The notes: generated from the sequence alone by a model not told the origin. DNA of 64,000 bases from Clostridiales bacterium (GCA_016342415.1 JAEIOD010000025.1:24369-88368), one strand, 5' to 3'. Positions 54,780 to 63,902 are shown, counted from the first letter of the stretch. A program made the numbers and translations.

Positions 54780-56717
54780 CTATGCCACCCTCTTCTCATT
54801 TGCCCTCTTTTTATCCCCGGTTCTAATTAAATAGACTACAAATACAGTTACAACTACCGTAATAATAATTGCTGGTACAAATCCTTGTGCTGGTGATCCT
54901 GTGTAAATAAGTGTTCCAATTTGAGTAATTAACAAGGCTAACATATAACCGATACCCAATTGGAATCCAAGTGCTTTAGCCAACCACTTTTTTGATCCTA
55001 GTTCTGAGTTCATTGCACCAATTGCTGCAAAACAAGGTGGTGTAAATAAGTTAAATACCAAGAAAGCAAATGCAGTAACAGGTGTAAATAGTAATTGTAG
55101 AGGACCATCAACCGCATACAATAACTCGTCTGATGCCAATAAAATGACAGCGAGTGTACCAACTACATTCTCTTTGGCAATAAAACCAGTAATTGTGGCT
55201 GCAGCCATTTGCCAGCCTACCAATCCAATTGGTATTAAAAGTGGTGCAATAATACCACCAATCCCAGCCAATATACTCAGACTTTGATCTTCTATCGGTT
55301 TAAATGCAAAACTATAAGTTTGTGCAAACCATACCACAGTATTACAAACTAAAATAATGGTTGTTGCTTTTTTAATAAATGATTTTGCCTTGTCAAACAT
55401 TTGAATGGTTGCATGTTTTAAACTAGGTACTTTATAATCTGGTAGTTCCAATATAAATCCAGTATTCCCTTCCCATACAAATATCTTTTTAAGAAGTAAA
55501 CCACCTATGATAATCATTGCGATGGCAATCACATACATACTCGGTCCAACCCATGTGTATTCTGAAAAGAACACTGCTGTGAATAAAGTAATAATTGGCA
55601 ATTTAGCACCACATGGTACAAACGGTGTTAAAATTGTTGTCATGCGTCTTTCATTTACATCTTCAATGGTTCTTGTTGCCATAACACCAGGTATCGCACA
55701 ACCCGATCCAACAATCATTGGAATAATAGATTTGCCTGATAAACCAATTTTTTTAAAAAAACGATCCATAACAACTGCAATTCTAGACATGTAACCACTG
55801 TCTTCCAATAATGCCAAACAGAAAAACAGTACCATAATAAGTGGTAGGAAACCAAGTACCGCTCCAACACCGCCTATAACACCATCAACCACAAGTGCTT
55901 GCAAAAGTGGATGTAAATTCCAAGCTTCAAATGTAGTATTCAAGAAGTTAGGTACCAGTTCACCAAAAAATGTATCATTTAAATAACCTGATAAGAAACC
56001 ACCTAAACCATTAATTGAAAATGAGAACACTGCCCACATAATTAAAAAGAATATTGGAATACCCAACCACTTATGTGCAACAATTCTATCAACTCTATCT
56101 GATATCCTGATTTGGCTTGAATCACTTTTTTTTATAAATATTTGAGAAACCAAGTGATCTACAACCTTCTGTCTATCAATATCAGAATTTCCTGTAACCT
56201 CTATTTTTTCTTGTGAATGATTTTCTTTTACTTTTATAGCTTGTTGGATTAATTCTTTTAAACCAACATTGCTAGTTGCTACAGTCTCAATCACAGGACA
56301 CTTAAGCACTCTTTCAAATGCTTTCATATCTATTTCATCTTTTCTTCTTTCAATGATATCTTTCTTATTTAAAGCAATAACCATTGGAACATTAAGCTCT
56401 AACAATTGTGTTGTAAAAAATAAACTTCTACCTAAGTTGGCACCATCTACTATATTAATGATAACATCTGGTTTTTCATCAATAACATAATCTCTAGTAA
56501 TCACTTCTTCACCTGTGAATGGTGAAATGGAGTACGCACCTGGCAAATCTACAATCCTAATAGATTCATCTAATAAGCGATATTTCTTCTTGATGTCTGC
56601 TTCTTTTTTATCTACAGTTACACCTGGCCAGTTTCCAACAAATTCTGTTTTACCAGTAATAGCGTTGAACAGGGTAGTTTTCCCCGAATTCGGATTTCCG
56701 GCAATTGCTATCTTCAT
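54780..56717 (-). CDS. feoB: Ferrous iron transporter FeoB
   Basis: 645 residues. N-terminal G domain: GNPNSGKTTLFN (G1), DLPGAYS (G3), ALNKKDI (G4); then a guanine-dissociation-inhibitor-like helical region (to about 200) and about nine membrane helices with the gate motifs SGCAIPGVMATR and FVPCGAKLPII (the Cys of the metal path). It drives Fe(II) uptake. The ATG follows AGGAGG. Downstream comes the Cys-rich partner; upstream feoA, after 74 bases with a Fur box. Confidence 0.97.
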   Translation of the reverse strand: MKIAIAGNPNSGKTTLFNAITGKTEFVGNWPGVTVDKKEADIKKKYRLLDESIRIVDLPGAYSISPFTGEEVITRDYVIDEKPDVIINIVDGANLGRSLFFTTQLLELNVPMVIALNKKDIIERRKDEIDMKAFERVLKCPVIETVATSNVGLKELIQQAIKVKENHSQEKIEVTGNSDIDRQKVVDHLVSQIFIKKSDSSQIRISDRVDRIVAHKWLGIPIFFLIMWAVFSFSINGLGGFLSGYLNDTFFGELVPNFLNTTFEAWNLHPLLQALVVDGVIGGVGAVLGFLPLIMVLFFCLALLEDSGYMSRIAVVMDRFFKKIGLSGKSIIPMIVGSGCAIPGVMATRTIEDVNERRMTTILTPFVPCGAKLPIITLFTAVFFSEYTWVGPSMYVIAIAMIIIGGLLLKKIFVWEGNTGFILELPDYKVPSLKHATIQMFDKAKSFIKKATTIILVCNTVVWFAQTYSFAFKPIEDQSLSILAGIGGIIAPLLIPIGLVGWQMAAATITGFIAKENVVGTLAVILLASDELLYAVDGPLQLLFTPVTAFAFLVFNLFTPPCFAAIGAMNSELGSKKWLAKALGFQLGIGYMLALLITQIGTLIYTGSPAQGFVPAIIITVVVTVFVVYLIRTGDKKRANEKRVA

Positions 56718-56741
56718 TTAGTTCCTCCTAGTTAGTTATAT

Positions 56742-56756
56742 TGATAATCATTCTCA
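56742..56756. promoter_or_regulatory. Fur box upstream of feoB
   Basis: TGAGAAT-G-ATTATCA on the minus strand, one mismatch from the 7-1-7 consensus. TTGACA and TATAAC flank it at a 22-base distance, which is long for a promoter spacer. Confidence 0.75.
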
Positions 56757-56791
56757 TGGTAGTGTCAAAATAAAATATGCCCTAAGACATA

Positions 56792-57004
56792 TTAAAAAAG
56801 CAATATTGACTTCGCCATCTTTTCATCTATGGCATATCTGCTATCTTTTATATTAACAATGTAATTTCCTGCTAATTTTGAAATCACGGTTATCTGTTCA
56901 CCTTCAAAGCATCCTAAAGAAAAAAGAAACTTTTTAATTTTATCTTTACCTTCAATCTTTTCTACTTGAAAAGTCTGACCTAACTTCGCTTTATTTAACG
57001 GCAT
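56792..57004 (-). CDS. feoA: FeoA-domain protein
   Basis: 70 residues. An SH3-like fold: MPLNKAKLGQTFQVEKIEG, LFSLGCFEGEQITVISK, and a C-terminal NIKDSRYAIDEKMAKSILL. It helps FeoB work. The ATG at 57004 follows AAAGGTGG; a longer frame to 57121 covers the promoter. It lies just after two tandem Fur boxes, so iron excess should switch off the operon. Confidence 0.92.
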   Translation of the reverse strand: MPLNKAKLGQTFQVEKIEGKDKIKKFLFSLGCFEGEQITVISKLAGNYIVNIKDSRYAIDEKMAKSILLF

Positions 57005-57018
57005 ACGAACCACCTTTC

Positions 57019-57033
57019 TGATAATAATTATCA
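57019..57033. promoter_or_regulatory. Fur box 1 of feoA, perfect 7-1-7 palindrome
   Basis: TGATAAT-N-ATTATCA, an exact match to the Fur consensus, just upstream of the feoA start. Confidence 0.93.
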
Positions 57034-57041
57034 TTACCTCT

Positions 57042-57056
57042 TGATAAAGATTATCA
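57042..57056. promoter_or_regulatory. Fur box 2 of feoA, overlapping the -10 box
   Basis: TGATAAA-G-ATTATCA, one mismatch from perfect. Its centre is 23 bp from that of box 1. Confidence 0.9.
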
Positions 57057-57076
57057 TACTCATAGCTCTTTGTCAA
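57048..57076 (-). promoter_or_regulatory. feoA: feoA promoter
   Basis: TTGACA (57076-57071), 17 bases, TAATCT (57053-57048) on the minus strand. Fur box 2 overlaps the -10 box. Confidence 0.7.
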
Positions 57077-57173
57077 TATTATCACAAAAAAATGGCTCAA
57101 AAAAAGAAAGAAATCTGACAATTCTCTTCCTTTTCAGTAAACATTAAATATATTATGTTATATCATCAATAGA

Positions 57174-57626
57174 CTACCATTTTAAACAGTATATGACTTC
57201 ATCGTATTTATTTACTTTACCATCTGTTTTAAATCCAAATGATTCATAGAGCTTTCTAGCAATATGATTAGAATGTACAATGGTCAAATAAAGTTGTTCA
57301 CTTTTTAGATGTTTTGTTTTAATAAAATCAACAATCTGAATCAAACTCTTCTTACCATAACCTTTTCTTTGATAGTTTTTATCAATAAAAAAGCCACCCA
57401 ACCAGTAGTTATCTTTGCTGTCAGGTGTATAAGATATGTAAAACGTACCAATCATCACATCACCATCATAAATTAAATAAGGATCTAATGCTTCATCCCA
57501 AGGTTTGATATAAGCAGCTGCCAAAGATTCTGATACTGGTGGCATATATCCCTGTTGTTCCTTCGTAACCGTTAGTTCTAATGCCTCTTCCCAATTATCT
57601 TTATCAAACTCTACAATTCTTAACAT
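57174..57626 (-). CDS. GNAT acetyltransferase, spermine/spermidine type
   Basis: 150 residues. GNAT core: the acetyl-CoA loop FIDKNYQRKGYGKKSL, and the C-terminal IARKLYESFGF. QQGYMPPVSESLAAAY and PWDEALDPYLIYDGD resemble the BltD-type spermine/spermidine acetyltransferase group. The substrate is inferred only. The ATG at 57626 follows AGGAGGGG; a longer frame to 57743 has no site and would add a nonsense N-terminus. Monocistronic. Confidence 0.85.
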   Translation of the reverse strand: MLRIVEFDKDNWEEALELTVTKEQQGYMPPVSESLAAAYIKPWDEALDPYLIYDGDVMIGTFYISYTPDSKDNYWLGGFFIDKNYQRKGYGKKSLIQIVDFIKTKHLKSEQLYLTIVHSNHIARKLYESFGFKTDGKVNKYDEVIYCLKW

Positions 57627-57758
57627 AAGTCCCCTCCTTATAAGTGTGTCTATAACATCCAAAACATTCATCCCAAGAAGTTCAACTTCACTAGAAATTC
57701 CCGAAAAAAATATCCCTCTTAATTGTAACATGGCTACAATCAAAGGAATATTTTATCT

Positions 57759-58109
57759 TTATTTCACTGCAGCAATGACAGATAATTCTACTAATATATC
57801 TTCTCTTGCCATTTTAGCTTCTACACAGGCTCTTGCAGGTTCAAATCCATCTTCTACCCACGCATCCCAAACAGAATTCATATCTTGGAACATAGAAATA
57901 TCTTTTAAATAGATTGTCGTAGAAAGAATATGTCTTTTATCAGAACCATATTCATTTAATAGTTTTTCTACCTTTTCTAAGCAGACTCTTGTTTGTTCTT
58001 TTACATCAGCATCTTTTTCACCATGTGTTTGCCCACATAAATAAATAGTTTGATTATGCTCTACAACACGACTCATTCGACCTGTACCTTCATGTCTTTT
58101 AATTTCCAT
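57759..58109 (-). CDS. RidA/YjgF-family protein
   Basis: 116 residues. The trimeric deaminase fold: YLCGQTHGEKDADVKEQTRV and ARACVEAKMAREDILVELSVIAAV, with the Arg that contacts the carboxylate of reactive imines in ARACVEA. It deaminates enamine/imine intermediates from PLP enzymes. The ATG at 58109 follows GGGGGA; a longer frame to 58163 has no site. No metabolic partner is next to it. Divergent from the two-component operon. Confidence 0.9.
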   Translation of the reverse strand: MEIKRHEGTGRMSRVVEHNQTIYLCGQTHGEKDADVKEQTRVCLEKVEKLLNEYGSDKRHILSTTIYLKDISMFQDMNSVWDAWVEDGFEPARACVEAKMAREDILVELSVIAAVK

Positions 58110-58264
58110 AATAATTCCCCCTTTTACAGGTAATAGTATATCATAGAATCCCCTAATTGCCATTGGTATTTATATGAACATGGCCTATAATGTTAATAAA
58201 GTCTTAAGAAAATCACATATATAATTTAAGATGGGTTTTGTATAGTGTTAATAAGGAGATTTCA

Positions 58265-58954
58265 ATGAAAATATTAGTTTGTGATGATGATGTTGCTATT
58301 GTTGAAGCAATAGAAATATACTTAAAAAATGAAGGTTATGAAGTCATAAAAGCATTTAACGGTAAAGATGCTATTGATCTATTAGAGGATCACAAGGTCC
58401 ATTTGATTATCATGGATATCATGATGCCTTTTATGGATGGCTTAACTGCCACTCATAAAATTAGAGAAAAATACAATATACCAGTTTTAATGTTATCGGC
58501 TAAAGCTGAGGATATGGATAAGATTATGGGCCTTAATATGGGTGCTGATGATTATATGACAAAACCATTTAATCCTTTGGAATTAGTCGCCAGAGTTAGA
58601 TCACAACTTAGGCGCTATACTGCCCTTGGCAGCATGGCTATCAAATCCTCTACATGTCAATCTGGCGGTTTGATGATTGATGATGATACAAAAGAAGTTT
58701 TTGTTGATGGTGAACTCGTAAAACTCACACGTATTGAATACAATATTTTAAATCTATTGCTCACTAACGCAGGTATTGTTTTTTCTATCGATCAAATCTA
58801 TGAACGTGTCTGGAACGAACCTGCTTATCAACCCGAAAATACAGTCGCAGTACATATACGTCGCATCAGAGAAAAAATTGAAATCAATCCAAAAAATCCA
58901 AAGTATTTAAAGGTGGTGTGGGGTGTTGGATACAAAATCGAAAAGCATTTATAA
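58265..58954 (+). CDS. OmpR/PhoB-type response regulator (VanR-like)
   Basis: 229 residues. Receiver: ILVCDDDVAIVEA, LIIMDIMMPFMDGL (phospho-acceptor Asp), VLMLSAKAED and DDYMTKPFNPLELVARV. Winged-helix output: LTRIEYNILNLLLTNAG, AVHIRRIREKIEINPKNPKYLKVVWGVGYK (shown in part). The ATG at 58265 follows AAGGAG; the longer frame from 58238 lacks a site. The kinase gene overlaps its end by 32 bases. Confidence 0.94.
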   Translation: MKILVCDDDVAIVEAIEIYLKNEGYEVIKAFNGKDAIDLLEDHKVHLIIMDIMMPFMDGLTATHKIREKYNIPVLMLSAKAEDMDKIMGLNMGADDYMTKPFNPLELVARVRSQLRRYTALGSMAIKSSTCQSGGLMIDDDTKEVFVDGELVKLTRIEYNILNLLLTNAGIVFSIDQIYERVWNEPAYQPENTVAVHIRRIREKIEINPKNPKYLKVVWGVGYKIEKHL

Positions 58955-60881
58955 AAGAATCATTTACACATTGTCCATCATAATCATTGCGGGTCTAGTC
59001 AGTTCTTTATTCTTTCTAGCCAATAAGATGACAAATTCCATGGAGATTGTGGTACAGAAAGATTATTATCAAAGTTTTCAATTGAAAGAAGAAACAACTT
59101 CAAATATATACAGACTCGCTGAAATACTCAACGTCTATAAAAGTGAAGACAATATCTTAGAAGGTAATACTGTTTTTACAGATGAATACGAATTACCGTG
59201 GAATCTGCGATCCGATTATGAAGATTTCGAGTCTGATTATATGGATAATAAACCTGAAGCAGATGACTCAGAAATCATGAATGCTTTTGTTAAAACAGAT
59301 ACTGATGAAATAAGAGAATACGAAGCAGAAAAAATTAACAGAGATTTAAGACGGTACAAGGAAATTCTGACTTTATTAGAGCAAAAAGGTATTCAGTATT
59401 ACATTGAATGCGAAGAAGTTAAAATGACAAATGTACCAAAGTATAAAAAGGAAGATTTTACTTCTAGAAAGGTTTTCTATACTTTCGATTCTAAAGGTAG
59501 TTCTTCTTCATTTGATGAATTCGAACCTTATTTTCATAGCATTTACGCGTTGGAACATTTTCCTCAAGATACACTTTATATGTGTTATGATGATGCCATT
59601 TTAGAAAATCAAGTTAAACTATGGCAGTCTGAACAAGGTATTTATAAACCTTCTATTATTGTCATGTTCAGTTTAGCATTCGGACTACTCATAGGATTTA
59701 TCTATCTTGCTCATGATTACAGTGATGAGTACTTCCCATGGATTAAAAATTCTTTATATTTTGATCTTAGAGTTTTGATATATCTATGTTTAGTTGTGTC
59801 TTTAATCTCAATCGGAGCTGAATCCTATCGCATGCTTGGTTTGTATTTTGTGATCCCAGCAAGTTTAATTGTGTCATTAGTGACCATGAATCTGTATTTA
59901 TCAATCATCAAACATGTTCATGATCGAAACTTCCTGAAAAAACATTTAACAATCCAATTGTTACTAAAATTATTTGGTTTTCTGATGTTAACATTATCAA
60001 AACTGCCTACTATAATTAGAATGACACCAACACCTCATAAGGCCAGAGACCTTAAAAGAATCATTTCAGGTGTTAAAAACATAAAAGATGGTGATTTAGA
60101 GCACATTATTAAAACCGATTCAAAAGGCCTTTATAGGACACTGGCAAATGATATCAACTCTATAACAGATGGTTTAAAAGCAGCTGTTGGAAATGAGTTA
60201 AAGAGTGACCGTATGAGAACTGAACTGATCAGTAACGTTTCTCATGATATCAGGACACCACTGACCTCAATCATAACCTATGTGGATTTAATGAAGAGAA
60301 CAGAAAACGAAGATGAAAAAATAAAATATTTGGAGATTATCGATCAAAAATCTCAAAGACTTAAAAATCTTACAGATGATCTGTTCGAAGCATCAAAAGT
60401 CAATAGTGGCAATATTCCTGTTCAACTTGAAACCATTGATTTACAAGCATTATTGACCCAGTGTCTGGGTGAACTCAATGAAAAGATGGAAGATACTTCT
60501 TTGGATTTTAGCATCAACTATTATCAGCATCACCGATTTGTACTTGCAGATGGCAGTTTGATGTTTAGAATCATAGAAAATTTGATGTCTAATATATTTA
60601 AGTATTCTTTAGAGAACAGTCGTGTTTATATTAATATTGAAGAAGATGAATCACATTTAATCCTAGTATTTAAAAACATCTCTGCTTATCCACTCAATAT
60701 GAATCCGGACGAACTGTTTGAAAGATTCAAAAGAGGTGATGAGTCTAGAACAACTGAAGGTAGTGGTTTAGGTTTGTCTATTACAGAAAATTTAATTAAA
60801 CTTCAACGTGGTATTCCTGAGATTCAAATAGATGGCGATTTATTCAAGTTCATAGTGAAATTAAGAAAAGCAGAAGATTAA
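58923..60881 (+). CDS. VanS-like sensor histidine kinase
   Basis: 652 residues. A first helix (about 10-32), a large extracytoplasmic domain of about 200 residues without a recognised family, then three to five further helices (about 240-370), a HAMP-like segment and a kinase core: LISNVSHDIRTPLTSIITYV (H box), a dimerisation coil, and an ATPase domain with RIIENLMSNIFKYS (N box) and RTTEGSGLGLSI (G box). The ligand is unknown. The start is GTG at 58923, within the regulator's end; a TTG follows it. Multi-helix sensing modules of this size are seen in cell-envelope stress kinases. Confidence 0.92.
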   Translation: MLDTKSKSIYKRIIYTLSIIIIAGLVSSLFFLANKMTNSMEIVVQKDYYQSFQLKEETTSNIYRLAEILNVYKSEDNILEGNTVFTDEYELPWNLRSDYEDFESDYMDNKPEADDSEIMNAFVKTDTDEIREYEAEKINRDLRRYKEILTLLEQKGIQYYIECEEVKMTNVPKYKKEDFTSRKVFYTFDSKGSSSSFDEFEPYFHSIYALEHFPQDTLYMCYDDAILENQVKLWQSEQGIYKPSIIVMFSLAFGLLIGFIYLAHDYSDEYFPWIKNSLYFDLRVLIYLCLVVSLISIGAESYRMLGLYFVIPASLIVSLVTMNLYLSIIKHVHDRNFLKKHLTIQLLLKLFGFLMLTLSKLPTIIRMTPTPHKARDLKRIISGVKNIKDGDLEHIIKTDSKGLYRTLANDINSITDGLKAAVGNELKSDRMRTELISNVSHDIRTPLTSIITYVDLMKRTENEDEKIKYLEIIDQKSQRLKNLTDDLFEASKVNSGNIPVQLETIDLQALLTQCLGELNEKMEDTSLDFSINYYQHHRFVLADGSLMFRIIENLMSNIFKYSLENSRVYINIEEDESHLILVFKNISAYPLNMNPDELFERFKRGDESRTTEGSGLGLSITENLIKLQRGIPEIQIDGDLFKFIVKLRKAED

Positions 60882-61209
60882 CTTCAACCAACAAATTTTT
60901 TAATTATATCTAAACTTAACTTATGAAGTCTAAAAACGTTGAAAAACTAACAATCATTAAATACAAGTTGTATTATTTGTACCAATTGAAACTAATGGAT
61001 ATCATTCTTTACTGTTTCACTGGCGACAAAATGGCGACAATCTAAATTAGATTGTCGCCATTAATTATTTACCATATCAATCTTAACTTACTCAAAAGTA
61101 AAATTTAGTATTTACCCCTTCTAGACTTAATAACGAAATCAATTGTTTTCTTTTTGGGGGCTGCGGTCAACTATGTTTCCCTAAAAAGTTGAAATATACC
61201 CCCTATCAG
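60882..61209. other. Non-coding region with repeated hairpin and G/C inverted repeat
   Basis: About 330 bases with no credible gene. It contains copy 1 of the 45-bp repeat (61021-61066). At about 61155-61202 a stretch begins with GGGGGC and ends with CCCCC, enclosing TCAACT/AGTTGA. This structure lies just past the DUF2971 stop. Confidence 0.55.
61021..61066. repeat. 45-bp hairpin repeat, copy 1
   Basis: Two TGGCGACA direct copies followed by a 14-bp inverted repeat (AATGGCGACAATCT/AGATTGTCGCCATT). Read rightward, it also encodes a peptide ending DCRH* as seen at integrase C-termini. Copy 2 lies at 62785-62829. Confidence 0.85.
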
Positions 61210-61902
61210 CTAAAAGCTCACTTCATACAACTTCGATTTTCCTATATAATTTAGATTCATTTTATTGCAATATTTAATCATTTCCTCATTCAGTTCATCT
61301 GCAGCTTGCGGATGAAGCATAACAGATTTTATAAAAGTTTCAACATTAGAAATAGCCAATGGTAAAATGTTACTAGAAGAACCAAGATGATTAAAAATCA
61401 TAATTCTGTGTTCATTCTCGTGTTCAAATTCTTTTCTTTTTGTCAAATATACATTAAGTGCATTTACATGATCTTTAAAAAAGACTTTCTCAACTTCTTT
61501 CTCTAAACTCATATCAGATACATATGAAACTTTGCCATCAATTACTTTTGGACCATGATTGCTTAACTCTTTCAAATCTTCTAGCATTACTTCAACCCTT
61601 ATTGTAGTGTTTTCATATGAATATATTCTCCACATTGCATCACTGTCATTTGTTTCTGTCCAACATTGTCCATAATAATTGTCACCAAACAATTGAATAA
61701 ACTCATCATCATAAGTTTCTTTTCCAAGTCTCGCAAAATTTAAATCTTTGATTTTACTTCTTCCTATATCATCTTGGAGCGCTTTATATATATAACTTTC
61801 ATATGGATCTTCCCACATACTCGGTTTTACAAGTACCAATTCCTTCTTCTCTACTAGCTCTTTAAATCTCTTCAGACTCATGAACCTATACAATTTTGTC
61901 AT
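61210..61902 (-). CDS. DUF2971 family protein
   Basis: 230 residues. Family features: LYRFMSLKRFKELVEKKELV, PSMWEDPYESYIY, and QCWTETNDSDAMWRIYS, followed by FEHENEHRIMIFNH. DUF2971 genes turn up in accessory and defence-type regions; no biochemical role is known to me. The ATG at 61902 follows TTGGAGG; a longer frame to 61929 lacks a site. It lies 49 bases after the HNH gene and may be co-transcribed with it. The surrounding segment is flanked by a repeated hairpin. Confidence 0.85.
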   Translation of the reverse strand: MTKLYRFMSLKRFKELVEKKELVLVKPSMWEDPYESYIYKALQDDIGRSKIKDLNFARLGKETYDDEFIQLFGDNYYGQCWTETNDSDAMWRIYSYENTTIRVEVMLEDLKELSNHGPKVIDGKVSYVSDMSLEKEVEKVFFKDHVNALNVYLTKRKEFEHENEHRIMIFNHLGSSSNILPLAISNVETFIKSVMLHPQAADELNEEMIKYCNKMNLNYIGKSKLYEVSF

Positions 61903-61951
61903 AAAACACCTCCAACTAAATAATAACATAATATCATAATATATGTAATAT

Positions 61952-62314
61952 TTAGAAGTGAATACTATTATGACATTTTAGGCATAGTGATTTACAATTA
62001 CTTATTGATAATCGCTTACTCCAATCATCTTTTATTTCAACAATATGATGAACAATCTCAGCCGATTTAATAATATTGTCCTTAATGCAATTCTGACATA
62101 AATAATTATCTCTAATCAATACTGCTTCTCTTACTTTTTTCCATTCTCTAGAATGATAAAACTTTACAATCTCTTCTTCACGAACATATTGATCATATTT
62201 TCTATTCTTCTCACGTTTCTCTTCTTTCATAGCTGGTTGACATGATGCACAATACTTCTCTTTCATCCCAACTAAGTTATTGCATGATGGTGCTAAACAT
62301 ATTTTTTTAGGCAA
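61952..62314 (-). CDS. Phage-type HNH endonuclease
   Basis: 120 residues. An N-terminal CLAPSCN plus CASC zinc element, a basic linker, then the HNH core: REWKKVREAVLIRDNYLCQNC, EIVHHIVEIKDDW and NCKSLCLKCHNSIHF. Such proteins sit next to terminase genes in phages, where they nick DNA during packaging. No terminase remains here, so this looks like a prophage leftover. The start is TTG at 62314, seven bases after AAGGAG. Start assignment is moderately sure. Confidence 0.85.
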   Translation of the reverse strand: MPKKICLAPSCNNLVGMKEKYCASCQPAMKEEKREKNRKYDQYVREEEIVKFYHSREWKKVREAVLIRDNYLCQNCIKDNIIKSAEIVHHIVEIKDDWSKRLSISNCKSLCLKCHNSIHF

Positions 62315-62871
62315 ATCGCTTCTCCTTTAGTTATTGCAACGCTTTGATACTATTTTAGTCAATTGCACATATCCTAGGGTGTGTCTAATTAACAATATCC
62401 TTCAAACTATTAGTATTAAAGACGTTTATTGGTTTTCTTGATTTCAACTGACAGATCTGCTTTTATGTTAAGTTAAGCCTTCTTAGCCTATAAATAAGTC
62501 TATCAGTATTTAGTGTGTAACATTAAAGTTTTGTAGAAATGCGACTATAAAGTAAATAATGGCTGTTATCTAGTAAAATTCACAACCATTTCAAGTGATT
62601 TGTCTTTAATAATTGACCAAGAGAATGATGTGTACAGAATGATTAATTCCACCAGAGAAGTTTCTAATCATAACTAGCCTTAACTCATATAGGCTAAAAC
62701 CTCTGTGAAATGATTAACTGCCATAATGTTCTTCAAAGTTTTTAACTAATAAATACTATAGTATACTAATCAACATTATCTCAATGGCGACAAAATGGCG
62801 ACATCTATATTAGATTGTCGCCATTAATTTCAATTCATACTTAAAATTTACTTGCATATTTCAGTCGAGTA
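62315..62871. other. Gene-poor stretch in the accessory segment
   Basis: About 560 bases without a supported gene. It contains copy 2 of the 45-bp repeat (62785-62829) and AT-rich sequence that gave no recognisable open frame on either strand. Decayed mobile DNA is possible but not shown. Confidence 0.45.
62785..62829. repeat. 45-bp hairpin repeat, copy 2
   Basis: Same layout as copy 1 with a one-base deletion and one substitution. The two copies are 1,764 bases apart in the same orientation and flank the DUF2971 and HNH genes. Confidence 0.85.
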
Positions 62872-63210
62872 TTATAACCATAATTTCATATCAGGTGGCG
62901 GACAAATTGCAACAGGCACAATCATAATATAATGAGCCTTTTGTTTCTTAGCATCAATCGCTATACATTTCGTATTACCTTTTTTTGTCTGATCAGTATA
63001 ATACTCTTTCAATCTAAAACCACTATCCAGTATAAGAACTTCAAGATCCTCATTATAAAATATCTTAAGTTCAATACTCCAATATGATTCAGGATCATTG
63101 TAATCACCATTCTTATAAAACTTCTTTATAAAATCATAATCCTTGTCTTCTATCAAATTGTACTCTGAACAAATTACACTCATATTCTCTTCTATTTCAT
63201 TTAAATTCAT
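62872..63210 (-). CDS. Hypothetical protein
   Basis: 112 residues, no recognised family. It starts MNLNEIEENMS and has an acidic middle (YNDPESYWSIELKIFYNED) and a hydrophobic VPVAICPPPD tail. No signal peptide or membrane helix. The ATG follows AAAGGTGG, so it is probably a real gene. A second orphan gene lies 25 bases upstream in the same direction. An immunity- or phage-related role is a guess. Confidence 0.6.
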   Translation of the reverse strand: MNLNEIEENMSVICSEYNLIEDKDYDFIKKFYKNGDYNDPESYWSIELKIFYNEDLEVLILDSGFRLKEYYTDQTKKGNTKCIAIDAKKQKAHYIMIVPVAICPPPDMKLWL

Positions 63211-63235
63211 ATATCCACCTTTACTATATATTATG

Positions 63236-63526
63236 CTACATTTTGAACAATATCCACTTAGTATTGTTCTTTTGATATTTGATGATGTATTGAGTCATCA
63301 AGTTATTAAGTAAGCTCTTACAATGAAATACTATCCTACTATCATTCTTAGTACCTTCCTCTTCAATATTCAATATCCTATCAATATTAATTACTTTTCT
63401 TTCATTGTCATCATCCAATAACACTCTAAATCGTCTAGGTCTTATTTTAACTTGACCAATATTATATTCATCACGATAATTATAAAATTCAGCAATCATC
63501 TCAATATTCTTTACCACAATTTTCAT
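63236..63526 (-). CDS. Hypothetical small basic protein
   Basis: 96 residues, no recognised family. Mostly beta-strand by pattern (KIVVKNIEMIAEFYNYR, VKIRPRRFRVLLDDDNERK), with a basic C-terminus. The ATG at 63526 follows AGAGGAG; a longer frame to 63544 overlaps that site. It precedes the other orphan gene. Confidence 0.6.
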   Translation of the reverse strand: MKIVVKNIEMIAEFYNYRDEYNIGQVKIRPRRFRVLLDDDNERKVINIDRILNIEEEGTKNDSRIVFHCKSLLNNLMTQYIIKYQKNNTKWILFKM

Positions 63527-63752
63527 AACTCCTCTTAATTTCAATTACTTTTATATATTTATAATCCATTAACACCATTATAGCGAACTAACGTTCTGTT
63601 TACAATTAAATTCTTATATATAGCCTTCTTATATATAGCAAAATTCTCATATCAATGACATGAGATCCAATAGTTAGTATTTGATGCTTATTAATTATTA
63701 CTTATAATACGTTTCATGGTGAGGCGTACGTATACAATAAATTTACACCATT
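63527..63752. other. Intergenic region with short tandem repeat
   Basis: AT-rich leader of the orphan pair with the tandem repeat at 63611-63640. No gene or clear promoter seen. Confidence 0.4.
63611..63640. repeat. 15-bp tandem repeat, two units
   Basis: TTCTTATATATAGCC and TTCTTATATATAGCA in direct succession. Confidence 0.85.
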
Positions 63753-63902
63753 CTAATCAGAACATAAAACGTCATCTAAATTACTAGAAAAAGTCATCTT
63801 GAGTCCAAATACTAATTCTATATAATCTAATAACTCCTGGCATTGTTTAGTAGTCATACCTTTTGAAATTTTACTTCTACCATCTACTGTTATAAAGATA
63901 GT
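63753..63902 (-). pseudogene. 3' fragment of a phage-like gene
   Basis: A minus-strand frame ending at 63753 reads RSKISKGMTTKQCQELLDYIE and LDDVLCSD before its stop. The pattern Mxxx(Q/E)xxE(L/F)xDYIE resembles the C-terminus of small phage proteins of the recombination type. A stop lies just upstream in the same frame and no start is present, so only the 3' end survives. The assignment is tentative. Confidence 0.35.

Noticed and set aside
58164..58264. Second small gene before the VanR-like regulator
   Set aside because: The extension from 58238 has no ribosome site; the regulator starts at 58265.
63600..63660. CRISPR-like repeat
   Set aside because: Only two adjacent 15-bp units without spacers.
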